Assembly: GCF_001649575.2 (NCBI RefSeq)
Contig: NC_051434.1
Location: 13,577,919 to 13,641,918 of the forward strand
Reading direction: 5' to 3'
Source of the DNA: Kryptolebias marmoratus
Lineage: Eukaryota > Chordata > Actinopteri > Cyprinodontiformes > Rivulidae
DNA: 64,000 nucleotides
Shown here: in pieces, positions 23,401 through 35,200 of the stretch
How positions within the stretch are numbered: position 1 is the first letter of the stretch
How the letters are laid out: the number at the start of each line of letters is the position of its first letter
Notes under the pieces: generated by a model
Databases searched by the model: none
What the model saw: only the letters and a program-made list of their open reading frames with translations
Told to the model about the DNA's origin: nothing
Position numbers and translations under genes: made by a program

Positions 23401-24059
23401 TTTTGCTTCTTGTGGCTTCAATAACTCAGTTTCAGCTTCCTCTTCAGATTTCAGCAGTCCTCCGGCGCTTGGTTGTGGTTGTTCCCCTCCTTCCTCCTGC
23501 TCTGGACCTGTCAGGGTGGAGGTGGTGGTGTTCGTGCAGCCCGGTGCCGCCTGCCTCCGCTGCTCTCATCAGTCGGGCTCACATGAAGCCATCCTGCCTG
23601 GCAACAAGCCCATCATCATCTCTTTGGTCACAGCAGCGTTTTGTTTTTGTCACAGCCTGATGGTGTGACAGAGTTCCCTGGAGTGGCCTTTTTCCAGCCT
23701 TTGACCCCCCCACCCACTACCCCACCCCGCGTCTGCCAGACGTTTCTGAATTATGGATAAGTCTGGATGGCTTCTTATGAAATATGAATTCTCCTAAGGA
23801 GAACTTTGGAAAAACAAACACCTTGATTGGAAAACATGCATGTAAAAACTCTTGGGACAAAAAAAAACCTGAGGTACTTTAATAATTCCAGAGGCTTTTA
23901 TTGGATCTGTGTTTGATCCAAGCAGAAGAACAACAGGAGATGCGCCCCTCTTTTCCCCCTGTTCACACACACAGACACACACACACACTGCTCATCATGA
24001 GCTTCTCAGTCAGCTGTAGTTTCCTAAATGAAGGCTTCATGTTTTCCTCCCATTGGACC

Positions 24060-24190
24060 GCAGACAGAGGCTGTCAGAGCCGCATGCAGCGTGTCTTTCT
24101 TCCTCGCAGCAGACAGTAAAACACATTAGAGGGAGAGGAGGGACTCAGTCCAGTTTCCACTTCGAGCAGACCGAGACCACCTTCTTACCG
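24060..24190 (+). other. rftn1: Possible rftn1 5' non-coding exon
   Basis: A sequence ending in a strong donor (TTACCG/gtgagtac at 24,191), with no long open frame, placed between dazl and the first rftn1 coding exon on the same strand. Raftlin genes have an upstream non-coding exon joined by a long intron to the exon that starts MGC. The 5' border and use are inferred. The CpG-rich block at 24,390-24,710 could hold the true start instead. Confidence 0.35.
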
Positions 24191-24389
24191 GTGAGTACTC
24201 TCTCTCTCTCTCTCTCTTTTTTTGGCTGTTAAATTAGATTAAGAATGAGGGAAACCAAAGCTTGCATCTGCGGTAGGCTCATTGTGGAAGCATTCACAGG
24301 AAAAGTCTGAAATATTTTGTTACTTCTTGCATTTTTTCCCCCTCTCCACTGTGGCGAAGCTGGTGAGGTTCGGAAAACAACTTTAAAGT

Positions 24390-24710
24390 CGGTTAAATGA
24401 GCCGCGCCGACAGATTCAGCCTCAAGAAGTCCGCGGGAACCTTTCGCGATAAAACACCGGTGTTGTGACGGACCGTGCGGCGGGACGAAGTGGCTGAGCT
24501 CGCCGGCTGCCTGTCACAGGTCGAGGCGAGCTCAGAGGGGGCACTGCGTGACGCGCGCGCTGTCAGGAGCGAGAGCAACGATGTGGCTGGCGCGCGCTCG
24601 CGCGTCATGTATCATTTCCCGTTCGGTGAAACTACACGTCGTCCGCCGTTAACAGGCGGCATCCGTTACAGCCACGTGCTGTGTGACTGAGCGCGCCGGG
24701 AAGGAAGGAA
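24390..24710. promoter_or_regulatory. CpG island, probable rftn1 promoter region
   Basis: A compact block dense in CG dinucleotides (for example GCGCGCGCTG and GGCGCGCGCTCGCGCG) in otherwise CpG-poor DNA. It contains E-box-like CACGTG (near 24,673). CpG islands of this size mark vertebrate promoters, and the only gene downstream on the plus strand is rftn1. Open frames in it are not conserved in character. Confidence 0.6.
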
Positions 24711-24849
24711 GAGCCCAGAAACGTGGAATTTCAAGAAAGGCTGCGTCCACAAAATCACAACACGCGCAAGGACGGCAATTAGTCATCGGTCTGGCTGACT
24801 CTGAAACTGCTGGAAATCTGTTCGGGAAAAGCCTGCATTAGTTGGGCAA

Positions 24850-25250
24850 AAGAAGGTCCGAGGGCCAGAAGCGGCCTTTGGACCACCTCAACCTGGCCCT
24901 TGAAGTTGTAACATTAAAGCCCTAGAGTTTGTCGAAGGAATGCATGTCGCCCGCAGCCTTTCATAACAAACCTTGTATCTTGTGTGCCTTTTGCACATCA
25001 TCACTTCCTGCTTTTAAATCCTCCAAAAATACGTTTCTCTCCCTTTCTTTAACTTTTAACTCCATTTGAGATGTTTGTTTTTAGGATTTTAACTGTTTAT
25101 TATTTTTACTGTTTTATTTTATTTCTTTTTTCTTACCAAATTTTATGTTTTGAATTCTCATGTATCCCTCTGTTCTTTTATCAGTGACAGCCCTTTGGCC
25201 AGCAGTGTTGTTTTTGAAGTGCTTTATAAATAAAGTTGTCTTGTAAAGCT
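24850..25250 (+). mobile_element. Retrotransposon 3' fragment (teleost non-LTR type)
   Basis: Starts with CGAGGGCCAGAAGCGGCC, which recurs at 42,212-42,228, and ends with a T-rich stretch and GTGCTTTATAAATAAAGTTG, a tail shared by many fish non-LTR elements. No coding capacity remains. The name of the family cannot be fixed from the sequence alone. Confidence 0.5.
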
Positions 25251-25264
25251 TGGATTTGTTTGTG

Positions 25265-25500
25265 CTCGTGTTGAGGATGACTCTCAGCTACAACCACACC
25301 ACGTTTTGGCTCCATATCTGTGAAACTGACCGAGTTAGTAATTTTTGCATCGGATAATGATGATTACTTGGGGCGTCCATCTTGAACTGGGGTGCCTTCA
25401 AAGGTTGATCAGTTTTGGATGTACAGTGATAACTTTCTGAAAGCTTCAATAAAATCCATGCATTGAGATATTTCGAGATACACAGACACGGGTAAAAACA
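25265..25500 (-). repeat. Dispersed ~330-bp repeat family (copy, minus)
   Basis: Reverse complement matches the family seen at 30,525-31,225: shared blocks are the GGTCAGTTTCACAGATAT-like, GTAGCTGAGAGTCATCC-like and CACTGTACATCC-like segments. It has no open frame and no clear terminal repeat. Confidence 0.7.
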
Positions 25501-26637
25501 TTGCTGACTTTGTCTAAAATAAGTGTCACAGGAATCAGTTTAAAGGTAGCATGGTTATTACATGAAGAGTGTTGTTGACTTAACGTGTCAGCTGTGTTTT
25601 CATCATGGAAACAGTAATCCTTGAAAGGGACTTTCAACATAAAGCCTTAAACAACCCACAAAAATACAACAAATCAAGTCTTTCCTTGTGTCTTTTTGCA
25701 GTTGATATGTTGTTCATGGTAGAAACATGTAGCATATTGTGCCCATGTTTCAATTAAATTTGATCCCGTTAAATAAGTCAGAATGGTCCAATTGTTGCCC
25801 ACCCGTGCATTAGTTTGTGAGTGACACCTAGCTTATCAAACTAATTATCTTTTATTCCTACCTCACAGTTATAAGAGCCGATCCCAGGGTTTAGTAAATT
25901 GCATCTCCAGTCTCCTTCTTCACATATAAACCATTTTTTATTTTTTTTAGGAAGAAAATAAAATGTGCAGAAAGTTGTGAGACAGAGCAATACATCAATG
26001 ACATAATTAGTTTTTCCTCCTCCCTCGTGCAGCCTCATTAAAACACTGTTTGAGGTGACTACTTTGTTGCTTGGAGGAATCACACCTCCCTGCAGGCAAC
26101 TTGACATGCTCCCAACACTCTGCTCTCTGCTCTGTCTCGTTCCATTTCCTCCTCCCTCTGTCTTCCTCTTCATTCTGTTCTTATACTTTTTTTTTCTTTT
26201 CTATTTTTTTTTCTCGACCACCAGCATCATCCTCCATGAAGCCCAGTGGGAGGGAAGCCCGCTCCACAGGAGTCAGTCTGTCACCTCCGATTCTGAAATT
26301 CAGTGAAAGAGTGCACATGTAGTGTAGATACTAGACCCCCAAACCAGTTTTGAACGGCATATGTTAATCTTTGACATTAAACAGCCACAAAAACATAATA
26401 ATCTCTGAAAGCCCTTAATTATATTATCGTCTTGATGCCATGTACTGTTGGGCGTTATGAATTTCAACATAGGCAAAGGCAACTGGAAGCTAGATTTGCA
26501 GATTGCTTATTAAGTACTCAGATAAACAACACTCAGTATATGTATGGGCCAAAGGCTCGGGGCCTTGTCTACAGTAATGAGGGTGTCGCTGTGGAGGAAA
26601 AAAAATATCTCAGCCAAAAGGCAAAGCTCTCAATTTA

Positions 26638-27095
26638 CTGATCCATCCATGCTCCAATCCTCACCTAAGATCATGGGATATGGATCATGACCAAAAGAAC
26701 CAGATCCCAGATACAAGCGGCTGAAATGAGCTTCCTCTGTAGGGTGGCCAGGATCAGCCTCCGAGATAAGGTGAGGAGCTTTGTCATCCACGGGGATCTG
26801 GGACTACAGCCTCTGTGCCTCCGCTTCAAAAGCAGCCAGCTGAGGGGCTTCAGGGCTCTGATTAGGATGCTTCCTGTGTGCCTCCCTCTGGAGGTTTACC
26901 CTCATGTCCCACTGGGAGGAGACCCCGGGCAGACTCCGAACTTCCCAGAGAGATTACATGCATATATCTTCCCTGGCCTGGAAACGCCTTGGGATAGCCC
27001 AGGAGGAGCGGGAGAGTGTCACTAGGGAGAGGGATGTCTGGGTTTTCCTTCTGGAACCAGTTGCCTCTGCGTCCCAACTCCAGATAGGCAGGAGA
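26638..27095 (+). mobile_element. LINE-derived fragment (teleost)
   Basis: A decayed copy of a common fish element. Diagnostic blocks are AAGATCATGGGATATGGATC, GGGTGGCCAGGATCAGCC, GTCCCACTGGGAGGAGACCC and CCTGGAAACGCCTTGGGATAG. Translated in broken frames it resembles a reverse-transcriptase C-terminal segment (LAWKRLGIAQEE-like). A second, minus-strand piece of the same element is at 49,440-49,620. Frame breaks show it is dead. Confidence 0.7.
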
Positions 27096-28517
27096 AAATC
27101 AAAGAATATGTTATGGTGATTTGTCATCAGAGCAATTTCTGGGAGACAATACAGTTGAAGACTGAATTTATTGTGCAAATAGTACTAGAAATTTAAGTGA
27201 GGATGCCTTTTCAAAATAATGCAAATCCGTTAATCTGTATTGTTTGGTTTGACCACTGTTAGTACTTTTAAACATCAGATTCTCACGGGCTCTCTTGAGC
27301 ATCTTTAAGCACTTGCCAGAGTTATTTTTTGGCTATAAGCTGGGCTCTGTGGGCGTCAAACCATCTGTTACAGGGTTCTTGTTCTTCTCATTGCTGAAGA
27401 GATGCGTTCAGTGATGAAATTTTTCTTTTTTTAATGAGCTTTTTCTGTTTAAAAAATGGCTAAAATAGCCCGTCTTACCCAAGCTGCTATAGTTTTCTGA
27501 TTCCAAATCAGTGTTCAAATTAAAAATGACTAGGTGTCATAGATAAATGTTTACATAACCTTATGTCATATAAAACCTAGATTAATAGATACAGTTAAAA
27601 TCTCAACTTTTTTGATATTTTTGAGTTTGGGCTGTGGTTCTGTTCATATTCGCGGTGAATTTTGCCCTGAATGCGCCTGTGCGCAGATGATTATTGCTTC
27701 TCGTAAATCAGGCTTCCTTTAGGTGGCACTGGAGGTAGTGGAGCTGTGACAAAGTGCAGACAGATTATGCTCTCACATAAGTCTGCTGTCATTTTGAAAA
27801 AACTCTGTTACAAGAGATTCTCTAATGAGAAGCCCTCTTCTGCTCCCCTGTCTTTCACTTCATTCTTTTTTTTTTTAATCCTTTTATATGTGTCTCTCTC
27901 TCCTGTTCAGTGAAGGGTTTTTTTTTTTTTTGCTGTCAAGGCCTTTTTCTGCCTGTGTGTTTGTGCGACGGCAAGTGAGAGATTCTGTTTGAAGTCAACT
28001 TGCAGAGAAAAAGCCCTCATATGTAGCAAAAAAAAAGGGCCTCCAGTCTTCAGCTCAGATGAGTGTCTCTGGCACCACAACCTCGGGTTTTCATCTCAGT
28101 GTTGCGTCCAATTACAGATGTCTGTTTTTAACCTTTTCTGACAGAGATCATCTGTTTAAAGTGAGGCTTTTGGTTTGAAATCAAACTGTCAACATACAAT
28201 GAATATGATAATGGGGCGTTGGATCAAACACTGGAGCAATTGGCTGGTCAGGAGCAAAACTAGAACCGATCACACTTCATTTGGGAGCAACAGAACCAAC
28301 TGCCACTGGCAACAAAGGCGGTGTATAATTCAAAATGGCTATTTGTTTTTTGCACTGCATAATGCAAAATGAACAAAGAGAAATTAGGTTATGAATAAAC
28401 GTGATTGGTTTGAACATTTGGATGTCTTGCATTGGAACAGGGTTGGAATTTGATTAAAATGCCAGAGAAGGAAAGCTAAGAAGTAGTTCAAAGTCCCCAA
28501 ACCACATGATGTGCTGT

Positions 28518-28714
28518 CTACATTAAGATAGTATCTCACTGGGCTGGCAACTAATGGGCGAACAGCATACGCTAGGGAGTCTCCAGAATGTCTTACAGCG
28601 TTGGCGGCGGTTTCAAAATGCAGCCGCGTTGCTTGCGGGTCACTTGGTTGCAAACACTCAGAACTAACTAGTCTCCAACATTTGGACCTCAGTGAGATAC
28701 TACCTTTATTGTAG
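28518..28714. mobile_element. MITE-like element with ~29-bp terminal inverted repeats
   Basis: 197 bp bounded by CTACATTAAGATAGTATCTC and its imperfect reverse complement ending at 28,714 (GAGATACTACCTTTATTGTAG). The inside has no open frame. Small size plus terminal inverted repeats indicate a non-autonomous DNA transposon. An internal segment (GGTCACTTGGTTGC, AAACACTCAGA) recurs near 59,818. Confidence 0.75.
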
Positions 28715-30524
28715 CACTGATATTCCTCCCTACTTTTGTACCAGACCTTTATCTAAATTTTCCTCTTTCCCTAACTTGCCAGTGATGAATCCTGTTGAAA
28801 ATCCATCCCCAAATGGCACCTTTATCCTCCTAGCAGACAGATATTAAAGTGCAGACCACAATGATAAATTGGGATTGAATGCTCTAACAAAGAGACAACC
28901 TGAGGTTTCTTGGTTCCATGTCTGAAGACTGCAGGTTTACAGGTCTGTGGGAACTCGTGCAGCCAGCTGACAGAAGGGTTTGGAAAATGGAGACTGTTGG
29001 GGAGTAGGAAGGTTTAAGGCTACTATTCTCACCAAAGTAAAAAGTGAGTTGGGTTGGGAAAAACCTGTATAGCTGGAGTTAATCTGAATTGACAGAACCT
29101 GTACTGGTTTGTTATGATCAAAAGAGACAAAAACTAAAAGTGAACAATGTTGATTCACTGGTTGATTTACGTTCCCATAACTTTGAGTGCATCACCGCTC
29201 GTAACACAGTGACTAAAAAAAAAGAGGGCGAGATTTAAGGTTTGAAATTGGGGTCAACAAAGACATCTTATCTGGGTTAATCAGTAGTGTTCAGGATAGA
29301 GCTTCAGCTTCTCAGCATTTATTTTTTTGTCATGGTTTTGGGCATGTCTTTCCAGCTGATGTTTAAGGAACAAATGTAGAAATACTGAAGAGATTAGGTC
29401 TTTTGGTCAGCTTGGAAATCACACATCTACCTCTGCAAACCAAACACAGATTCAGTGGTAGAAAACAAACGGGCAAATAGACAAGAAGGATTGGAATGGG
29501 TAGAAATAGATGTGACAGAATGGAGAAATATGGCCATGAATTGGAGATTAAAGGTGCAACACTGAAATGAATGGAAAGCTAGAACATAGAAGTCAAAGTT
29601 ACCTAATGACAGTGAGTGCAAGAAGATTTTTTTAAATGATTTTAAGTCTTGTAATTAGACGAAAACAGAGGAGTAAAACTAATCAAGGCCATTGTTTGGG
29701 ATGAATGCGGGGAGTGGTTAATCAAAAGATGGAGAACAGAAGTGGGAGAGAGCTTTAACAAATGAATTATTAATGCATGGTTTAAACAGGTAGCGTTCCA
29801 AGCACAACAAACAGGACAAACTTCAGAGCTAAGAGGGGGGGAAACAGGACAGGTCAAGAGGAAAGAGAAAGATGGTGGGAGGAAGATTAGAGACAAATCA
29901 GATCCTAAGTGTCCTACCAGGACATCATCACTCCATCTCTCCTCATTTGTTCTCATTAGCAGAGAGCATGTTGTATTAAAAGAGTAATGACTCTTAATTG
30001 CTGCTACTTTGCAAAAAATTTCAAATGACTTGAGTGTCTCAAAACTGATGAGCAACGAAAATGTAACCGAGATGCAGAAATTTCAGAACTCCTCTAACCT
30101 TTTGGAACGCACGCACCATGCAGTCGAAGCTGTAAGTCACCAAAACACGCGCGCGCACACTCACGCACTCACACTCGCGTAATGTCGTCTGTTAGGATCG
30201 TTAGCCGAGTTAATGTCCGTGCACTCGGTCCAATGAGAGTTACTATGTCATTCTCCATGCTCCCCGATCAGATACAGAGATATAGAAGTGCCTCTGGGGA
30301 AGACACACACACATGAAAACACACACATTTACATATGCAGATGTGCACCTCACCATGTGACTCTTACAAGCTGTGGCAGACAGAATTATTAAGCGTGTCT
30401 GTGGTGATGGTTTGAGGGTATCAAACCTGTCACATCAAATTAGCCTGATGGGTTTTTTTTTTTGGCCACGCTTTATTTTTTTCCTGTCAACCCCCCAAAA
30501 ATGCCTCTAATTCTGTCTAATTTA

Positions 30525-31225
30525 AATATCGAACTAAAATTTGGTATGGTTGTAGCTGAGAGTTGTCCCCAACTCACAACCTGAACACTAACAGGTTGCA
30601 CAATTTCTTTGCGATCAGCTTTTTGGTGTAAACCTTTTTATCTGTTAGCAAAATGTCCCATGAACCCCTGGATGGATTTTAAGGAAAGGTTCAGGAAATA
30701 ATCATTGGAGCCAGTCCATTTCAAGATGGCCTCCAGAGCCAGCGGATGTTAGAAAACACAAAACTGGCTAACATTTATAAAATTTGAAGCTATTGAGCGA
30801 AAACTTAGTATGATTGTAGCAAAGTCTCTTCCCAACACATACCCCTAAGTGTTACTCATTGTCGTTGCTTAAAACTTCAGCATTAGCTGTTGGAGTGAAC
30901 CCTGTTTGTCTGTTAGCAAAATATATAATGAACCACTGGATGAATTCTAATGAAACGTTTAAAAAGTAATCACAGGATGCACGTCTACAGCCGATTACCT
31001 TTTTGGAATCGGTCCAAATCAAGACTGCCACCACAGCTAATCAGCATTAGCCAACACAAAAATGGTTATAACTCGGTCAATTTTACAGATTTTGAGCTGA
31101 AACTTGGCGTGACATCTCGCAATATCTTATGAGAGTGCGCTGTTTTCAGCCCGGGTCCTGCTCATCTTAATGTGAGATTAGTTTACAGCTCCGGCATAAA
31201 AGGCGACAGGCGGTATGCATTCCTT
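30525..31225 (+). repeat. Dispersed repeat family, tandem block of about 2.3 copies
   Basis: The head block TGTTAGCAAAAT occurs at 30,644 and again at 30,910, each followed by ATGAACC-CTGGATG, a GTAATCA block, a TTAACTTTT-like block and AAAATTTGAGC/TTTTGAGCTGAAACTTGG. The end carries GCATAAAAGGCGACAGGCGG, also found at 47,870. No open frame. Plus orientation. Confidence 0.75.
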
Positions 31226-31375
31226 CCAAGAATGCTAGGCCTTTAATTTTTTTATTATAATTCGCAGCCATGGTCTTGGAGGTTTCAATTGCCTTTTGAA
31301 ATAAATTGGAAGCTTTTTCCAAATTACTTTTCCAACTGCCTAGTCTCATCCCTATCTAATGATAATTTTACAATT

Positions 31376-31380
<5 letters not shown>

Positions 31381-31411
<31 letters not shown>
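31381..31411. repeat. (AT)n microsatellite
   Basis: About 15 uninterrupted AT units in rftn1 intron DNA. Likely length-variable. Confidence 0.95.
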
Positions 31412-31413
<2 letters not shown>

Positions 31414-31984
31414 TGAAGAAAAGTCTGTACCAGCTGAAATGTCTTTGTGCTTCAAGGCAAGCCTCGGATCAGCATATAAATCGTTCATCTGTACAACATC
31501 CTCAACATTTTGGCTCTCCTCTCCCCTCTCTATCTATCCAGCCTGGTGTCGCTCTGCTTGACAGGGCAGGAAATCGGTCTCATTTCTGCTTTAATTCGTT
31601 CTGATCAAACATGTCGCTCTCAATCAGCCCTATTTGATTAGAAGATGCCCCGTATCACAGCCCACCAAGCAGGCAGTGGCTGACACTCTCATATTTCACT
31701 GTTATTGCACTGAGTGTGTGTGAGTGTGTGTGTGTGTGGCTAGATTCACACATTATTTCCCCAAAGCTAAAGGTGGCAGATGAACAAAAGGATTTATGTT
31801 TGTGTGGAACTCTCACACTCTATTGAAAGTGTAAATGCATTATTTATATTTAGAAACTCTATCAGCTCCGTTTCCTACTTTTTTTTTTATCACCTTCCTC
31901 AGTTTAGTTTTTTTTTGGGTTTATTTTGGATTATCACTCACTGCAATGAAAAGAGATGATGCCTGTGTCTGTATGCATCTTTGC

Positions 31985-32110
31985 ATGTATTCGTTTGTCT
32001 GTTTGTTAGCAAAATATCTGATTAACTGGTGAGTGGATTTAATTGAAACACTCAGAAAGTAACAACTGGATGTACATCTCTGTCTGATTAACTTTTAGAG
32101 TCAAACTGAT
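31985..32110 (+). repeat. Dispersed repeat family (partial copy)
   Basis: Begins TGTTTGTTAGCAAAATATCT and continues through AACTGGATGTACATCT to GATTAACTTTTAGAGTCAA, then stops. It is the head half of the 330-bp family, ending about 100 bp before the first rftn1 coding exon. Confidence 0.7.
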
Positions 32111-32210
32111 CCGAGATCTTTGTTTAGAAGTTTAACATGCAAGGAATTCTTGTTTCATTGCACATATACATATTTTTTAAAATAATCCTCTCCTCTCTTC
32201 TCGTAGAGAA

Positions 32211-35200
32211 ATGGGGTGTAAGCTCCCAAAGTTGAGGAAGGCTGAAGAGAGGCGCAGCCCCGGTAACATCTACTCCACCCTGCGACGGCCTCAGGTGGAA
32301 ACTAAAGTCGGAGTGGCCTACACCTACCACTTTTTGGACTTCCTGCTGGGGAAAGAAGGTATGAACAACAGCCCAGTGTGCTGCTGGAAACTATTGTTCT
32401 GTCTGAATCCCTATTACTGTCCAAAGTATTTATTTATTTTTTTCCCCCCTTCCTGGGAGCCGAGCCTATAAAATCCTGATGAGACATCATGTGACCTGAC
32501 ACAGCTTGACTCCCACACATGCATACTTGAAATAGTCATGTGTTACTGCTTTTCCATGTATCATGAAAAAAAAAGGGGTGGTAATCAGAGTAATTCCTAA
32601 AGATTGTTTCCAAGAAAATAATCTCTTCATGCCTTAAAAAGCTTTCTGTGTAAGTCCTCCACCTTTGTCTGATTTAATACGAGCTGATTTGTTAAAATGC
32701 AAATGAACTCCGTCTTTATCTCCGCTGCCTTCCCCGGCTTTAGCTCCTCACCCTCGATCCTGCTTAGACACTCTGCCTTTTTTTTTTGGCTCGAATAGGT
32801 TAGGAAACAGCTAATGTTGTGTTGTTATGTTCGACAAACCTTCCCCCATCAGCCAAGCCCCACCTCAGACATTAACAGGATTGTTTTCCTCTCCGTTTTA
32901 TAAGAAATCCTGGCCCTGCTAAATCTGTGGTTTGAAGTCACTGTACTTCTGTGGTGAATGTTCTCAGCCGTGTTCTTAGCTGATTATTTTGCTAATCATA
33001 TTTTCTCTGAGCATAAAAAAAACAACAACAACAAGACATGTAATTTGACTTTCATCTCATTCATTCTGTTAGCTGCCATAGGGCGAGAGGTTGTGTATGC
33101 TGTGGAAATCTCATCAATCCTACACCCTGACACAGACGCCCATGTGTATTTATTCTCATTTTAGCTGTGCAGATTTCTCCTCGACTGCTTTATTTTAGTC
33201 TCTCATGATTTTGGCCTTCAGCTGCGAAAAGAAAAGCCCTCACAAGCCGACTGTGTGGTGACTGCTCAGAACCAAACAGTAGTTAAAGTTAGTGATTAGC
33301 CAATAAAGTTGGGAAGCCTGTAAGCCCGCAGTGGTTTGTTTGGGGGCTGTCACACCCTCTCCCACCCACAGTTGTACTGCTTATGTGCGTTGAGCAGTGA
33401 AATAGTCCGATTTTTTTCCCACCAGTTGTTTGAGAAAAACAAAAAAAGGGAGACATTTTGACTTGCATGATCAAACACAAAAGTTAATGTAACTAGAGGG
33501 ATTGCATTTTCTGTGAAAATGCAGTGTGAATGCTGAGAGCTGAACGACTGAAAGAAATTTGCTGAAGTAGCTGAAACTGAGGTAAGACTAAAACAAGCAG
33601 AGCACTAAATATAACTCCCAGGGGAAAACGCAGGATAAAAGTTAAAAGCATAGTAGCTACACATAGCAAAACACTAACTAAGCATAGCAAAATGCTAGCT
33701 AAAAGCTAAAACTATGAGTTACATGTAGCAAAACGCTAGCTAAAATGTAAAAGTATAAAAATATCAGCTAAAACCTAAAAGTAGTGAAACGCTAATTAGG
33801 TTGCAAAACGTTAGCTGAAAGCTAAAAGTAACAAAATGCTAGCTAATAGCTAAAAGCTGCATGAATAGACAAAAATAAAGTAAATATGCTGAAGTAAATT
33901 TAAAAGGGATTAGTGGTCTGTGGGGAAACCTTTTGTAAATGAAGTTAAATATTTTAAAAACTAAAAGTTACAGTGTCAAAGGTCATAGCTGGAATGTCTG
34001 TGTGAGCCGGACATTTGAAGGGTTAAAATAGCACAAAGTATGCAGAAATACTTATATATAAAGAGAAGGTACAGATGAAAAGAAAGAAGAAAAAACAATC
34101 AAATAAATATTGTGTGAATGCTGAGTCAGTATTCTAGTTTGTTTCTATTTGGAAAGCTACTATTAGATTTAACAAGAAACCCAAACTTTTTTTCCATGGC
34201 TTATTTTTTATATGTTTTTGGTCAAATGAAATTGAAAACACCTTTTAGAAAATTTCAACATTGGAACAAACAAGACCTCTCTGTTATTCTGGAAGCTCCT
34301 CTATTCTTGCTGTCCCAAAATGCCCTAGGGTTTTTTTTGTTTTGCTTTGTTGTTGTTTTTTTTTTTTTTATAAATGACAAATAGTAATGAGTGAATGAGT
34401 GATAGAGGAGGCACCTCGTATGAAAAAGGACAAATCTTGGCTATGACGCGGACTGGGCAAGCTTCATTCAGATCAGTTTCCCATTTTTGTCCCAGTTCCA
34501 GTCTGGAGGCGGCTCCAGTCAAAGCGCCTTCACATTTCTTCCTCACCAAATAAATCAGGGACATTTCTCTTTCACTCACACCTTTCGCCACGTTTCTCGA
34601 CGTGCTGGTTTAACTAAACAGGATTTTGTGTTTTAATCTCCTTTGCTTGATCATGTGCATTGTGTATTATTCTTCTAAAATCGCCGGAGTTGCTATTCGC
34701 ACTAAAAACTACTTAAACAAAACGTTTAGGTCAGCAAGTTTGCAGGGTGTGTTTTTTTTTTTGTGAAGTATCTTCGGGGCAGAAAGTGGCTTTTAAGCTC
34801 CAGTGTTGCAGAGAGTTCAAAGACTTCTTATATTTAGCTACTGTATATTATCTGTGCTATAGAAATCCCCCCCNTCACTCGGTGACAATGCACTAATGCT
34901 AAAGTGCATTAAAGGTTCTGGTTGTGGGAATGTGTCCTTGCAAAAAAAAAGGCTAAAATAAATATGCTCGCTGTGTCTTGAAAATGTTTGATGGGAATCC
35001 TCTAGAGGCGTCTCTTTCTAAAAATACTAATTTTCCCATTGTGTTTGTGTGGTTTGTGAAGAAACAGAAGGGAGTGACAGTGTGAGGGGGAAGTGGATTG
35101 AGGGAAAATGATGAACTGTGAGATTTATTTTAAAAGAAAATGTTGTTTGTTTTTTTTTTACATTTTTGTTTGTTTTTTGTTCTTATAGCCGACTGCTTTG

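Noticed and set aside
26638..27120. Possible small gene at 26.7-27.1 kb
   Set aside because: The sequence matches a common teleost LINE-derived repeat, with a second copy at 49.4 kb, and has broken frames.
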